Notes: generated by a model from the sequence alone, not told the origin. DNA of 7,942 nt from an uncultured bacterium (GCA_902826945.1 CADEGS010000205.1:1-7942), one strand, 5' to 3'; counted from the stretch's first letter, positions 1 to 6,672 are shown. A program made the numbers and translations.

Positions 1-219
1 GTAGGCGTTCTCGTGCCCGAGCTCCTTGATCATGCGGCCCAGGTGCTCCTGGATCCGCTCCCACAGGCCGTAGCCCCAGGGCTTGATGACCATGCAGCCG
101 CGCACGTGCGCCATCTCGGCCAGGTCGGCCTCGCGCACGACGGCCTGGTACCAGGCGGGGTAGTCGGCCGCGCGCGTCGGCTCGATGGCGCCGCGCGCCT
201 CTCTCTGGGTCTGCGCCAT
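1..219 (-). CDS. proS: Prolyl-tRNA synthetase, archaeal/eukaryal type, N-terminal fragment
   Basis: Charges tRNA-Pro with proline in the cytoplasm. Only the first 73 codons are present; the gene runs off the left edge. The visible part begins MAQTQREARGAIEPT and holds the family's N-terminal pattern: an AADYPAWYQ block (residues 17-25), then a READLAEMAHVRGCMVI segment, then KPWGYGLWERIQ (about 46-57), and an IKELGHENAY block at 64-73. In the archaeal/eukaryal-type (type 3) ProRS these match the WY..v...aeL.d.s.v.Gc.v..P.gy.iWe.iQ region of class II synthetases. The ATG at 219 is preceded by GAGG with seven bases of spacing, which supports this start. It is divergent from the CBS-domain gene, with 211 bases between the starts. 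The type differs from the longer E. coli-type enzyme. Catalytic motifs 2 and 3 and the anticodon-binding domain lie outside the window, so activity cannot be judged. Confidence 0.88.
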   Translation of the reverse strand, partial: MAQTQREARGAIEPTRAADYPAWYQAVVREADLAEMAHVRGCMVIKPWGYGLWERIQEHLGRMIKELGHENAY

Positions 220-270
220 GGGTCGGCCTCGCCGGGCGGCGCGCCGGCGGCGCGCGAAGAAGGGCGGGGG

Positions 271-276
271 AGCTTA
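271..276 (-). promoter_or_regulatory. Possible -10 box for proS
   Basis: Read on the minus strand the sequence is CCCCTAAGCTCCCC, where TAAGCT is one of few AT-containing islands in the 211-base divergent gap. Transcription from it would start near 264 and give a leader of about 45 bases carrying the GAGG before proS. It matches TATAAT at only three of six positions and no -35 box is visible, so this is a weak call. Confidence 0.2.
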
Positions 277-383
277 GGGGCCTCCCGCGCGGCGGTCAAC
301 GCGAGGGGGCGCAGCGCGGCTCCCGGACGGGGTCGCGTGCCCCCTGCGCAGGTGTGCGCATGGTCCGCCGGCGGCCACCAGCG

Positions 384-389
384 TGGAAT
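384..389 (+). promoter_or_regulatory. Possible -10 box for the CBS-domain gene
   Basis: TGGAAT (four of six matches to TATAAT) lies in an otherwise GC-only stretch 41 bases before the ATG at 431. A start near 396 would leave a leader of about 35 bases containing the Shine-Dalgarno sequence. A TGGTCC at 361-366, 17 bases upstream, is at best a poor -35 match. Confidence 0.28.
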
Positions 390-415
390 CGGCGCAGCCG
401 GCCGCGCGCCGGCGC

Positions 416-422
416 GAGGAGG
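416..422 (+). promoter_or_regulatory. Ribosome binding site that fixes the CBS gene start
   Basis: GAGGAGG followed by eight bases and then ATG at 431. It is a near-perfect Shine-Dalgarno sequence and argues against the in-frame upstream ATG at 383. The 16 residues added by that start (Arg/Ala/Glu-rich) would include the translated binding site itself. Confidence 0.75.
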
Positions 423-430
423 CACGAGCG

Positions 431-979
431 ATGAAGAAGACGAGCCGCAAAGGAACGACCCGTGCGGCGCACGGCGCGCCGATCGACCCCGAGCGCCTGG
501 CCGTGCGCGAGGTGATGCAGCCCGACGTGCTCACCGTGCGCTCCGACGACACGGTCGAGGCCGCCGTCGGGCTGCTCGAGGAGTACCACGTCGGCGCCGC
601 ACCCGTGCTCGACGGCGCGGGCCGCTTCGTCGGGGTCTTCTCGCGCAGCGACGTGACGCGCCGCGACCGGGTCGGCGACGACGGGATCGTCTCCGACCTG
701 GCGCGCACGGGGCTGCTCGACGAGGAGGACGACGGGCAGGGCCTCGGTCGCGACCTGCTCGACCGCGACGGCTACAGCGACGCGCTCACCGGCCGCGCGC
801 GCGTGCAGGACTGGATGACGCCGGGCCTGGTCAGCGTCGGCCCCGACGAGACGCTGGCGGACGCCTGCCGCACGATGCTGGCCGAGTCGATCCACCGCGT
901 CTTCGTGGTCGAGGGCGGCAAGCTGTGCGGCGTCGTTTCGACCTTCGACCTCGTGCGCCTGCTGGCGGGCGAGGAGTAG
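431..979 (+). CDS. Stand-alone two-CBS-domain protein
   Basis: A 182-residue cytoplasmic protein made of two CBS domains, which normally pair into a Bateman module that binds adenine nucleotides (AMP, ATP, SAM) and regulates a partner protein or channel. CBS1 spans about residues 24-78 (VREVMQPDVLTV, then VGAAPVLDGAGRFVGVFS and SDV at 73-75). CBS2 spans about 123-179 (VQDWMTPGLVSVGPDETLAD, then IHRVFVVEGGKLCGVVSTFD). Each ends with the hydrophobic-G-hydrophobic-hydrophobic-S-x-x-D signature typical of the ribose/phosphate-contacting strand-helix. The linker at about 80-122 is long and acidic (LDEEDDGQG). A basic tail (MKKTSRKGTTR) precedes CBS1. There is no catalytic, membrane or DNA-binding domain, so the regulated partner cannot be named. 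The gene has its own strong ribosome binding site and ends 12 bases from the stop of the convergent OsmC-family gene, so the two do not form an operon. Confidence 0.9.
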   Translation: MKKTSRKGTTRAAHGAPIDPERLAVREVMQPDVLTVRSDDTVEAAVGLLEEYHVGAAPVLDGAGRFVGVFSRSDVTRRDRVGDDGIVSDLARTGLLDEEDDGQGLGRDLLDRDGYSDALTGRARVQDWMTPGLVSVGPDETLADACRTMLAESIHRVFVVEGGKLCGVVSTFDLVRLLAGEE

Positions 980-991
980 CGCCCGGGGGCG

Positions 992-1450
992 TCAGCCGGC
1001 CGCGCTCTCGAAGAGCGTGGCGCCGCGCGCGTCCTCGACGCGCACCGTCACCGCGATCCCCTGGCGCACGCTGGCGGTGACGACGCAGAAGTCCTCGAAG
1101 GCCTCGAGCGGCGCGCGCAGCGCGTCGGCCGCGGCGCCGGGCGCGTCGAGGCGCAGCGTGACGGCCAGGCCGCCGATGCGCAGCCGCTTGCGCTCGTTGC
1201 GCCGGTAGCTGCCGACGACGCGCGCGCCCAGGCCGGCGACGGGGACGCGGGCCTTGTGCAGCGCGAAGAGCAGGCTCGCCTGCAGGCAGCTCCCGACCGC
1301 GGCCGCGAGCAGGCGCGCGGGGTTCGGGCCCTGCCCGCCGCCGAGCGGCGGCGGCTCGTCCAGCACGAGCGGCGGCATCGACGGGCCGAAGTCCGCCCGC
1401 ATGCGGTAGCCGTCCAGGTGCTCCAGCTCGACCTCGAACGTGTCCGTCAT
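992..1450 (-). CDS. OsmC/Ohr-family protein
   Basis: A 152-residue cytoplasmic protein of the OsmC/Ohr superfamily, whose characterised members reduce organic hydroperoxides with two cysteines. The family hallmarks are visible: GPNPARLLAAAVGSCLQASL at 41-60, with the first cysteine at 55, and EDFCVVTASVRQG at 119-131, with the second cysteine at 122. The 67-residue spacing fits the paired redox cysteines. The N-terminal part (FEVELEHLDGYRMRADF) forms the usual beta-rich start, and the length is typical. The DGYRMRADFG...LLLDEP-like layout looks closer to the YhfA/general OsmC branch than to Ohr proper, but I cannot place it more exactly. The ATG at 1450 has AGGAG seven bases upstream. It is monocistronic, facing the CBS gene tail to tail and divergent from the metalloprotease gene. 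Substrate and regulator are not deducible here. Confidence 0.9.
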   Translation of the reverse strand: MTDTFEVELEHLDGYRMRADFGPSMPPLVLDEPPPLGGGQGPNPARLLAAAVGSCLQASLLFALHKARVPVAGLGARVVGSYRRNERKRLRIGGLAVTLRLDAPGAAADALRAPLEAFEDFCVVTASVRQGIAVTVRVEDARGATLFESAAG

Positions 1451-1493
1451 GTCCTCGCTCCTGCCGGTGCCGCCGCGCGACGCGCGGCCGGCG

Positions 1494-1499
1494 ATCCTA
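1494..1499 (-). promoter_or_regulatory. Possible -10 box for the OsmC-family gene
   Basis: Minus-strand CCGCTAGGATCGCC contains TAGGAT (four of six matches to TATAAT), 43 bases before the ATG at 1450. The implied transcript would start near 1487 and have a leader of about 37 bases carrying the AGGAG site. No -35 box is recognisable. Confidence 0.3.
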
Positions 1500-1679
1500 G
1501 CGGCCGGGGGCGCGCTGCGCCGCAGCGGGGGGAGAGAGCGCCGGCTCCGCGAGGGCCGGCCGGGCAGGCCATCGCGCAGCGCGAGGATCCGGGAGAGCCG
1601 GGAACGCGACGCCTCCCGCGGGCAATCCTTGCGCGGCGCGGAACTCGCCGCCTTCGCCCCCGGGCGCCGCGCGGCGGGC

Positions 1680-1688
1680 TGGTACGAT
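1680..1688 (+). promoter_or_regulatory. Possible extended -10 element for the metalloprotease gene
   Basis: TGG-TACGAT fits an extended -10 (TGn before TAnnnT). A start near 1695 would give a leader of about 40 bases before the ATG at 1735. The box overlaps the in-frame ATG at 1687, so if it works as a promoter that ATG cannot be the start. The same CTGGTA core precedes the GT4 gene at 4247-4252. The rest of the 284-base divergent gap (1451-1734) shows nothing else I can support. Confidence 0.35.
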
Positions 1689-1734
1689 GGCGCCGCGTCT
1701 TCCGACCGGACCCCTCCTTCGAAGCCTGCCCCCC

Positions 1735-4206
1735 ATGCCGGAGCGCTCCACGAAGCGGCCCTTCCGCACCCTCCTCTCGCTGCCCCTCCTGCTGGTCCTC
1801 GCCGCGGCCGGGGCGCGGCCCGCTCCGCCGCCCGAGCGCGCCCCCGCGCGCCTGGCGCCGGGCTGCAAGCCGGATGCGCCGATCCGCCTGGTCCTGGCGG
1901 AGCGCGGACCCTCGCGCGGCGGCGCGGTGGAGCTCGACGTCACCGTCGAGCCGCTGCTTGCGATGGAGAGCCTCTCGTGGGAGCTCGAGCTGCCGTCCGA
2001 CACGTTCCTGGCGGGCGGCCAGGGCCGCGGCGAGGCGCTGCGCGCGCGCGGGGCGCGCACGCGCGCGCGGGCGCGGCTGAGCATGCCGCGCGACGCCGCG
2101 TACCGCGAGGTGCGCCTGGTGGCGCGCGGGACCTTCGTCGGCCACGACCAGGACGGCTCGAGCTCGCTCGAGGAGGTCGTCGCCGTGCGCCGGCTGCTGT
2201 GGGGCGCGCCGGAGCCGATGGCCGTCGTGCACTCGCCCGACGGGCCCGAGCGCGAGCTGGCGGCGCTCGTGCCGCTGCCGACGCGCCACCAGGCCGGGCG
2301 GCCCGCGGGCTGGCGCGCCGCGCCGCGGCCGACGAGCGCCGCGCCGCGCGCCGCGCTCGGCGCCGGCTTCACCGTCACCGGCGTGTTCCAGTACGAGGAC
2401 AAGGCCTGGGGCTACGGCGGCTGGACGAACGTGGACCCGCTGCTGCCGATCCGCCGCGCGGACGTGACCGTGCTCGACGACGTCACGAGCGCCGTCCTGG
2501 GCACCGGCTCGACCGGGCCGGACGGCTCGTTCGAGATCGTGTGCACGAGCGCCGGGACGACCGACGTCGTCGTGCGCGTGAACGCGGACACGGACCTGGA
2601 CGGCGCGTTCCAGCGCATCCGCGTGACGGACGGCAGCAACGTCGAGTACACGGCCTTCAGCCCGGTCTTCGCGGCGCACGACACGAGCCTCGACCTCGAC
2701 GTCGGCTCGACCACGGTGACGAAGATCCTCTCGGGCGCGGACGAGGCGAACCCCTTCAACATGCTCGACATGGGCGTGGACACCTGGGAGTACCTGAGCG
2801 GGCCGCTGGTCGGGGCGGCGGCGGGCAGCGCGGTGCGCATCTGGTGGCCCGAGGCGGGCGGCTCGTTCGCCAGCGGCCTCAACGCGCACATCAGCGAAGA
2901 CGACGGCTACGACGACCCGGTCATCCTGCACGAGCTCGGCCACGTCGTGCAGAACATGTACTCCGACAGCGACAGCCCCGGTGGCAGCCACTCGTTCGGC
3001 GACAGCGACCAGGACCCGCGGCTCTCCTTCGGCGAGGGCTACGCGACCTTCCTGGCGGGCGTCGTCCTGGTGCAGCAGATCGGGGCCACCGCCGTCTACT
3101 TCGACGGGAACGGCGCCTCGCAGAGCGGCGGCATCCAGCTCCGCATGCGCCTGGAAGGGGCCGCCCCGTACACGAGCGACGCCTTCGGCGCCGCCGACGA
3201 GGTGGCCGTGGCGGTGACGCTGTACGACATCCTCGACGACGAGAGCACCGTCGACACCCAGCCGGGGGTCGACGACGACGCGTTCGACTCCACGACGACG
3301 ATCAACGGGCTGGGCGTGCACGAGGCCTGGTGGGACGTGTTCGTCGGGCCGGTGGCCGCGGCCGGGAACCTGACCTTGAACGACGCCTGGAACGGCTGGT
3401 TCAGCGAGCACGGCACCGGCGGGCTGCACGCCGAGCTGGCGGCCCTGTACGCGCTGCGCGAGGTGGCGTTCACGAACGACGCCGACGAGCCGAACGACAC
3501 GCAGGGGACGGCCACGCCGGTCGTCGCCGGCGACCAGTGGAGCGCGACGCACACGCTCTACTCCGCCAGCGGCACGCCGCCGGCGCCGGGCTTCGGCGAC
3601 CAGGACTGGTTCGCGCTGGAGCTCGTCAAGGGCTCGATCGTGAAGCTCGAGACGCGCTACCCCGGCGGCGCGGGCGACGCGGACACGCAGTGCGACACCC
3701 AGCTGCGGCTGGTCTCGCCCTCGGAGACGGTGACGGACACCGACGTCGGCGGAACGGGCCGCAACGCGGCCTTCGCGCTCGTGCCGATCGACGAGACGGG
3801 CACCTGGAGCGTGCGCGTGAGCACCGGCCACGCCTACCGGCGCTACGGCCGCTACGACTTCCGCTTCAGCTACCTGTTCCAGAACCTGCAGCCGGCGATC
3901 CTGGGCGCGGTGGCCACGCCCGCGCGCGCGCGCCCGCCGACCGGCGAGGCGACGCTGACGGTCGACGCCTCCGACGACCAGCTCGGCACGCTGGTCTACG
4001 AGTGGACGCCGCTCGACGGCGGCTCGATCGTCGGCTCGGGTCCGAGCGTGACCTTCGTCGCGCCGCAGGTCGCGCACGACGCCACCTACCACGTCGAGGT
4101 CGTGCTCGAGGACGAGTTCGGCGCGCGCTCGCCGGCCAGCGTCGTGACGGTGCCGCTCGTCGTGCGCGCGGCGCAGGTCGGCGGCAAGCAGCCGGTCGGG
4201 CCGTAG
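1735..4206 (+). CDS. Secreted HELGH zinc metalloprotease with PPC and Ig/PKD-like C-terminal domains
   Basis: An 823-residue exported protein, probably a zinc peptidase. Residues 1-28 form a Sec-type signal peptide (basic MPERSTKRPFR, then LSLPLLLVLAAAGA). Residues 45-160 are an unassigned beta-rich region; 160-210 is a Pro/Ala/Arg linker. Residues 211-330 resemble a carboxypeptidase-regulatory/Ig-like fold (PIRRADVTVLDD, STGPDGSFEI). The catalytic core has HELGH at 399-403 and a downstream GEGYATF, with E434 the likely third zinc ligand, as in gluzincins. Conserved-looking LYDILDDE (497-504) and HEAWWDVF (529-536) follow. Residues 584-712 form a PPC domain (DEPNDTQGTATPV, DQDWFALEL, GTWSVRVS, YGRYDF). 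Residues 718-811 are an Ig/PKD-like domain. There is no membrane anchor or sorting signal. The start at 1735 is chosen because the signal peptide begins there; an ATG at 1687 would add 16 residues. No Shine-Dalgarno is seen at either. The substrate is unknown. It does not closely match a named peptidase that I recognise. Confidence 0.8.
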   Translation: MPERSTKRPFRTLLSLPLLLVLAAAGARPAPPPERAPARLAPGCKPDAPIRLVLAERGPSRGGAVELDVTVEPLLAMESLSWELELPSDTFLAGGQGRGEALRARGARTRARARLSMPRDAAYREVRLVARGTFVGHDQDGSSSLEEVVAVRRLLWGAPEPMAVVHSPDGPERELAALVPLPTRHQAGRPAGWRAAPRPTSAAPRAALGAGFTVTGVFQYEDKAWGYGGWTNVDPLLPIRRADVTVLDDVTSAVLGTGSTGPDGSFEIVCTSAGTTDVVVRVNADTDLDGAFQRIRVTDGSNVEYTAFSPVFAAHDTSLDLDVGSTTVTKILSGADEANPFNMLDMGVDTWEYLSGPLVGAAAGSAVRIWWPEAGGSFASGLNAHISEDDGYDDPVILHELGHVVQNMYSDSDSPGGSHSFGDSDQDPRLSFGEGYATFLAGVVLVQQIGATAVYFDGNGASQSGGIQLRMRLEGAAPYTSDAFGAADEVAVAVTLYDILDDESTVDTQPGVDDDAFDSTTTINGLGVHEAWWDVFVGPVAAAGNLTLNDAWNGWFSEHGTGGLHAELAALYALREVAFTNDADEPNDTQGTATPVVAGDQWSATHTLYSASGTPPAPGFGDQDWFALELVKGSIVKLETRYPGGAGDADTQCDTQLRLVSPSETVTDTDVGGTGRNAAFALVPIDETGTWSVRVSTGHAYRRYGRYDFRFSYLFQNLQPAILGAVATPARARPPTGEATLTVDASDDQLGTLVYEWTPLDGGSIVGSGPSVTFVAPQVAHDATYHVEVVLEDEFGARSPASVVTVPLVVRAAQVGGKQPVGP

Positions 4207-4247
4207 CCTCCGGGACGCGCCGGCCGCTGTCGCGCGGCGCTCGCGCC

Positions 4248-4256
4248 TGGTAGAAC
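4248..4256 (+). promoter_or_regulatory. Extended -10 element placed for a leaderless GT4 transcript
   Basis: TGG-TAGAAC lies in the 56-base gap after the metalloprotease. The hexamer ends six bases before the ATG at 4263, about the normal distance from a -10 box to the transcription start. There is no Shine-Dalgarno sequence in that gap, so transcription beginning at or next to the A of the ATG would fit. TAGAAC matches TATAAT at four of six positions. CTGTCG at 4227-4232 is only a weak -35 candidate. Confidence 0.4.
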
Positions 4257-4262
4257 CGCGCG

Positions 4263-5456
4263 ATGCGCATCGCCCGCATCCTGACGCGCCTGAACCTGGG
4301 CGGTCCGGCGCGCCAGGCGCTGGCCTCGGACCCGCTCCTGCAGGAGCGCGGGCACGCGCTGCGGCTCCTGGTCGGCACCGGCGAGCCGGGCGAGGGCGAC
4401 CTCGCGGAGGCCTTCCGCGCGCGCGGCCTGGACGTCGTGCGCGTCGGCTCGCTGCGCCGCGGCCTGCACCCCGGGCGCGACTGGCTGGCGCGCGGCGCGT
4501 TGGCGCGCGAGCTCGCGCGCTTCGCGCCGGACGTCGTCCACACGCACGCCTCCAAGGCCGGCGTGCTGGGGCGCTCGGTGCTGTCGCGCCGGGCCTGGCG
4601 CAGGACGGCGCGCGTGCACACCTTCCACGGCCACGTGCTGGAGGGGTACTTCCCGGCCGCCCTCGCGCGCCGCATCGTGGCGCTGGAGCGCCGGCTGGCG
4701 CGCGACACCGACCGCATCGTGGCCGTCTCGCACGCGACGGGCGAGGACCTCCTGCGCCTGGGGGTGGTCGAGGAGGAGCGTCTGGTGGTCGTCCCGCCGG
4801 GGATCGACCTCGAGCCCCTGCTCGCGCTGCCGCGCCCGCGCGCGGCGTCCGGCGCCCTGCGCGCCCTGGTCGGGGCGCAGGACGAGGACGTGCTGGTCGG
4901 CGTCGTCGGACGGCTGGCGCCGGTCAAGCAGCCCGAGCGCGCGCTGGCGGTGTTCGAGCTCCTGCGCGAGCGCCATCCGCGTCTGCACCTGGTCTTCGTC
5001 GGCGACGGCGCGCTGCGCCGCGAGCTCGAGCGCCGCGTCCGCGCGCTCGGCGCGGACGCGCGCCGCGTGCACCTGGTCGGCGCGCGCGAGGACATGGCGG
5101 CGACCCTGGCCGACCTCGACCTCGTGCTCGCGACCTCGCGCTCGGAGGGGCTGCCGGTGGCGCTGGTCGAGGCCGGCGCGGCGGGGCTCCCGGTCGTCGC
5201 GCGCGACGTCGGCGGCGTGGGGGAGGTCGTGGCGCACGAGCGCACGGGCAGGCTGGGCACGAGCGACGAGGAGCTCGCGTTCGCGCTGGCGGCGCTGCTC
5301 GACGCGCCCGCCGAGCGTCGTGCGATGGGCGAGCGCGCCCGCGTGCGCGTCGCGCGCCACCACGGCGCGCCGCTGCTCGCCGAGCGGCTCGAGGCGCTCT
5401 ACCGGGTCGTGGTCGAGGAGCGCCGCGGCGCGCGCGCCGAGGGAGCCGGGCGGTGA
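4263..5456 (+). CDS. Glycosyltransferase family 4 (GT-B fold)
   Basis: A 397-residue cytoplasmic glycosyltransferase that would move a sugar from a nucleotide donor to a glycan or lipid-linked acceptor with retention of configuration. The N-terminal Rossmann domain begins MRIARILTRLNLGGPARQ, with the glycine-rich acceptor-side loop at 12-16. HTHASKAGVLGR (93-104) and HTFHGHVLEGYF (119-130) are typical of GT4 enzymes from exopolysaccharide loci. The C-terminal donor domain starts with VGVVGRLAPVKQPERAL (212-228), continues with VFVGDGALR (244-252), and holds the E-x7-E motif of the family as EGLPVALVE (E295 and E303). LPVVARDVGGVGEVV follows at 309-323. It has no membrane segment. Length is normal for the family. 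The stop overlaps the next gene's start by four bases, so the two are surely cotranscribed. Donor and acceptor sugars cannot be read from sequence. Confidence 0.93.
   Translation: MRIARILTRLNLGGPARQALASDPLLQERGHALRLLVGTGEPGEGDLAEAFRARGLDVVRVGSLRRGLHPGRDWLARGALARELARFAPDVVHTHASKAGVLGRSVLSRRAWRRTARVHTFHGHVLEGYFPAALARRIVALERRLARDTDRIVAVSHATGEDLLRLGVVEEERLVVVPPGIDLEPLLALPRPRAASGALRALVGAQDEDVLVGVVGRLAPVKQPERALAVFELLRERHPRLHLVFVGDGALRRELERRVRALGADARRVHLVGAREDMAATLADLDLVLATSRSEGLPVALVEAGAAGLPVVARDVGGVGEVVAHERTGRLGTSDEELAFALAALLDAPAERRAMGERARVRVARHHGAPLLAERLEALYRVVVEERRGARAEGAGR
5439..5445 (+). promoter_or_regulatory. Ribosome binding site fixing a GTG start for the GT2 gene
   Basis: GAGGGAG, inside the last codons of the GT4 gene, lies seven bases before GTG at 5453. 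The GTGA overlap and this spacing support the GTG start and translational coupling with the upstream gene. Confidence 0.65.
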
Positions 5457-6370
5457 GCGCTGCGCCGGAGATCAGCGTGGTGATCCCCTCGTGGAACACG
5501 CGCGAGCTGCTGCGCACCTGCCTCGCCACCCTGCGTGTCGCGCGCAAGCCCGCGACCGAGGTGATCGTCGTCGACAACGGCAGCCACGACGGCTCGGCGG
5601 ACATGGTCGAGCGCGACTTCCCCGAGGCGCGCGTGCTGCGCAACGAGCGGAACGAGGGCTTCGCGCGCGGCTCCAACCAGGGCATGCGCGCGGCGCGCGG
5701 GCGGTACGTGCTGCTGCTGAACACCGACACGGAGCTCGCGCCCGACGCGCTCGAGCGCCTGCACGCCTTCCTCGAGTCCCATCCCGAGCACGGCGCCGCG
5801 GCGCCGCGCCTGGTGCACCCCGACGGGCGCACGCAGCGCACGTGCAACGCCTTCCCGCGCCTCGCGACGGCGCTCTTCTTCGCCACGCCGCTCGAGCGCT
5901 GGTGGCCCGACTCCCCCGAGCTGCGGCGCTACTTCCTGCGCGACTGGGACCACGAGGACGAGCGCGACGTCGACCAGCCGCCGGCGGCCTGCCTGCTCGT
6001 GCGCGCCAGCGTGCTGGCGCAGGTCGGCCTGTTCGACGAGCGCCTGTGGCTCTTCTTCAACGACGTGGACCTCTCGAAGCGCATGGCCGCGGCCGGCTGG
6101 AGGACGCGCTACGTGGCGGGCGCGCGCGTCGTGCACCACGTCGGCGCCTCGACGAAGCAGTTCGGCGACTTCGTGCCCGAGTACCAGCGCAATCGCCTGG
6201 TCTACTACCGCAAGCACCACGGCCGGCTGTCCGGCGCGTGGGTGAAGGCCTGCGTCACGCTGGCCTACCTCGACTACGTCGCGCGCCTGCTGGCGCAGCG
6301 GATGCGCGGGACGAGCGAGGAGCCGATCGCGCACATCACGCGCATCTGGTGGGGGATCCTGCGCTACTGA
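5453..6370 (+). CDS. Glycosyltransferase family 2, rhamnosyltransferase (WbbL)-like
   Basis: A 305-residue GT-A-fold inverting glycosyltransferase, of the group that includes WbbL-type rhamnosyltransferases. ISVVIPSWNT opens the nucleotide-binding domain (7-16). VIVVDNGSHDGS (38-48, with D41) binds the nucleotide. LLLNTDTE (87-94) carries the DxD-type metal site. PAACLLVRASVLAQVGLFDE (177-196) and FFNDVDLSKRM (201-211) form the acceptor region, where most relatives read F-E-D-V-D-L; here Asn203 replaces the Glu, while D204 and D206 are kept. The HHVGAS (228-233) and YYRKHHG (251-257) blocks are also standard for this subgroup. There is no clear membrane span, though the C-terminal 40 residues are amphipathic and could sit at the membrane. 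It is the second gene of the GT4-GT2 pair and ends ten bases from the convergent small membrane-protein gene. The specific sugar is unknown. Confidence 0.92.
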   Translation: MSAAPEISVVIPSWNTRELLRTCLATLRVARKPATEVIVVDNGSHDGSADMVERDFPEARVLRNERNEGFARGSNQGMRAARGRYVLLLNTDTELAPDALERLHAFLESHPEHGAAAPRLVHPDGRTQRTCNAFPRLATALFFATPLERWWPDSPELRRYFLRDWDHEDERDVDQPPAACLLVRASVLAQVGLFDERLWLFFNDVDLSKRMAAAGWRTRYVAGARVVHHVGASTKQFGDFVPEYQRNRLVYYRKHHGRLSGAWVKACVTLAYLDYVARLLAQRMRGTSEEPIAHITRIWWGILRY

Positions 6371-6380
6371 GGCGCGCGGA

Positions 6381-6515
6381 TCAGAAGACGTTGTAGACGA
6401 ACTCGCTGGCGTTCTGCTCGCCGCCGGTGAGGGCGAGCAGCAGGGCCAGGCCGCCCAGCACGACGGCCATCGGGACGACGATCCAGGCCCAGTACTCGCG
6501 CAGGAAGCTGCTCAT
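6381..6515 (-). CDS. Small single-pass membrane protein, DUF5989-like copy 1
   Basis: A 44-residue protein starting MSSFLREYWAWIVVPM and ending ASEFVYNVF. One hydrophobic helix covers about residues 11-30 (WIVVPMAVVLGGLALLLALT), flanked by a short charged N-terminus and a polar, aromatic C-terminal tail. The layout, the WxxxP entry into the helix and the F-x-Y-x-x-F end match the DUF5989 family of tiny membrane proteins, related by my recollection to SxtK; function is unknown. It is a tandem duplicate of the gene at 6541-6672. By hand alignment 27 of 43 residues are identical, strongest at the two ends, which is evidence for real coding since the frame is conserved. No Shine-Dalgarno sequence precedes the ATG; the 25 bases between the two genes are GC-only. 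It is probably translated after the upstream copy on one mRNA. Confidence 0.78.
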   Translation of the reverse strand: MSSFLREYWAWIVVPMAVVLGGLALLLALTGGEQNASEFVYNVF

Positions 6516-6540
6516 GGTGCGTCGCGCCGCGTGCCGCGGC

Positions 6541-6672
6541 TCAGAAGACGTTGTACTGGAAGGGCGAGGCCGCGTCGTCGCCCTGGGCCAGCAGGAGCAG
6601 CGCGGCCAGCGCCGCGAGCACGAGCAGCATCGGGACGACGATCCACAGCCAGTACTCCTTCAGGAACTTCAT
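6541..6672 (-). CDS. Small single-pass membrane protein, DUF5989-like copy 2
   Basis: A 43-residue protein starting MKFLKEYWLWIVVPM and ending ASPFQYNVF, with one membrane helix at about 10-29 followed by AQGDDAASPF. The basic N-terminus suggests N-in, C-out orientation. The end (SPFQYNVF) resembles both its neighbour (SEFVYNVF) and the C-terminus of the large upstream protein (APFIYTLF), so three consecutive minus-strand genes carry related tails. The DUF5989 assignment rests on this tail, the KFLKEYW start and the size. The family's job is not established; the known association, as I recall it, is with carbamoyltransferase and SxtJ-type genes. The ATG at 6672 follows a C-rich stretch with no Shine-Dalgarno sequence. 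It lies 142 bases downstream of the large gene and 25 bases upstream of copy 1. Confidence 0.78.
   Translation of the reverse strand: MKFLKEYWLWIVVPMLLVLAALAALLLLAQGDDAASPFQYNVF

Larger units (their letters stand above)
6381..6672 (-). repeat. Tandem gene duplication (two units of about 133 bases)
   Basis: Units 6381-6515 and 6541-6672 begin with an identical 15-base string on the plus strand, TCAGAAGACGTTGTA. Near their other end they share an 18-base string, CATCGGGACGACGATCCA, followed by a CCAGTACTC string. The middle of each unit has diverged while staying in frame, so the duplication is old and selected for protein sequence, not a recent assembly or slippage product. Confidence 0.8.

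Noticed and set aside
383..430. Upstream in-frame ATG of the CBS gene
   Set aside because: The ATG at 431 has GAGGAGG at ideal spacing, and the extra residues are low-complexity and cover the ribosome site.
980..991. CGCCCGGGGGCG between the convergent CBS and OsmC genes as a bidirectional terminator
   Set aside because: The stem is only four or five pairs with a minimal loop and no T-tract on either strand; such strings are expected by chance at this GC content.
4217..4240. GCGCCG/CGGCGC pair after the metalloprotease as a terminator
   Set aside because: Six pairs around a 12-base loop with no T-tract; similar GC pairs occur all over the window.
1440..4253. A 937-codon open frame on the plus strand and an 881-codon open frame on the minus strand across the metalloprotease gene
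   Set aside because: Both are Arg/Ala/Gly-rich low-complexity translations caused by high GC content. The frame starting at 1735 has a signal peptide, HELGH and recognisable domains.
4086..5363. Long minus-strand frames opposite the GT4 gene
   Set aside because: Their composition is Arg/Ala/Gln-rich with no motif, while the plus strand encodes a full GT4 with the E-x7-E motif.
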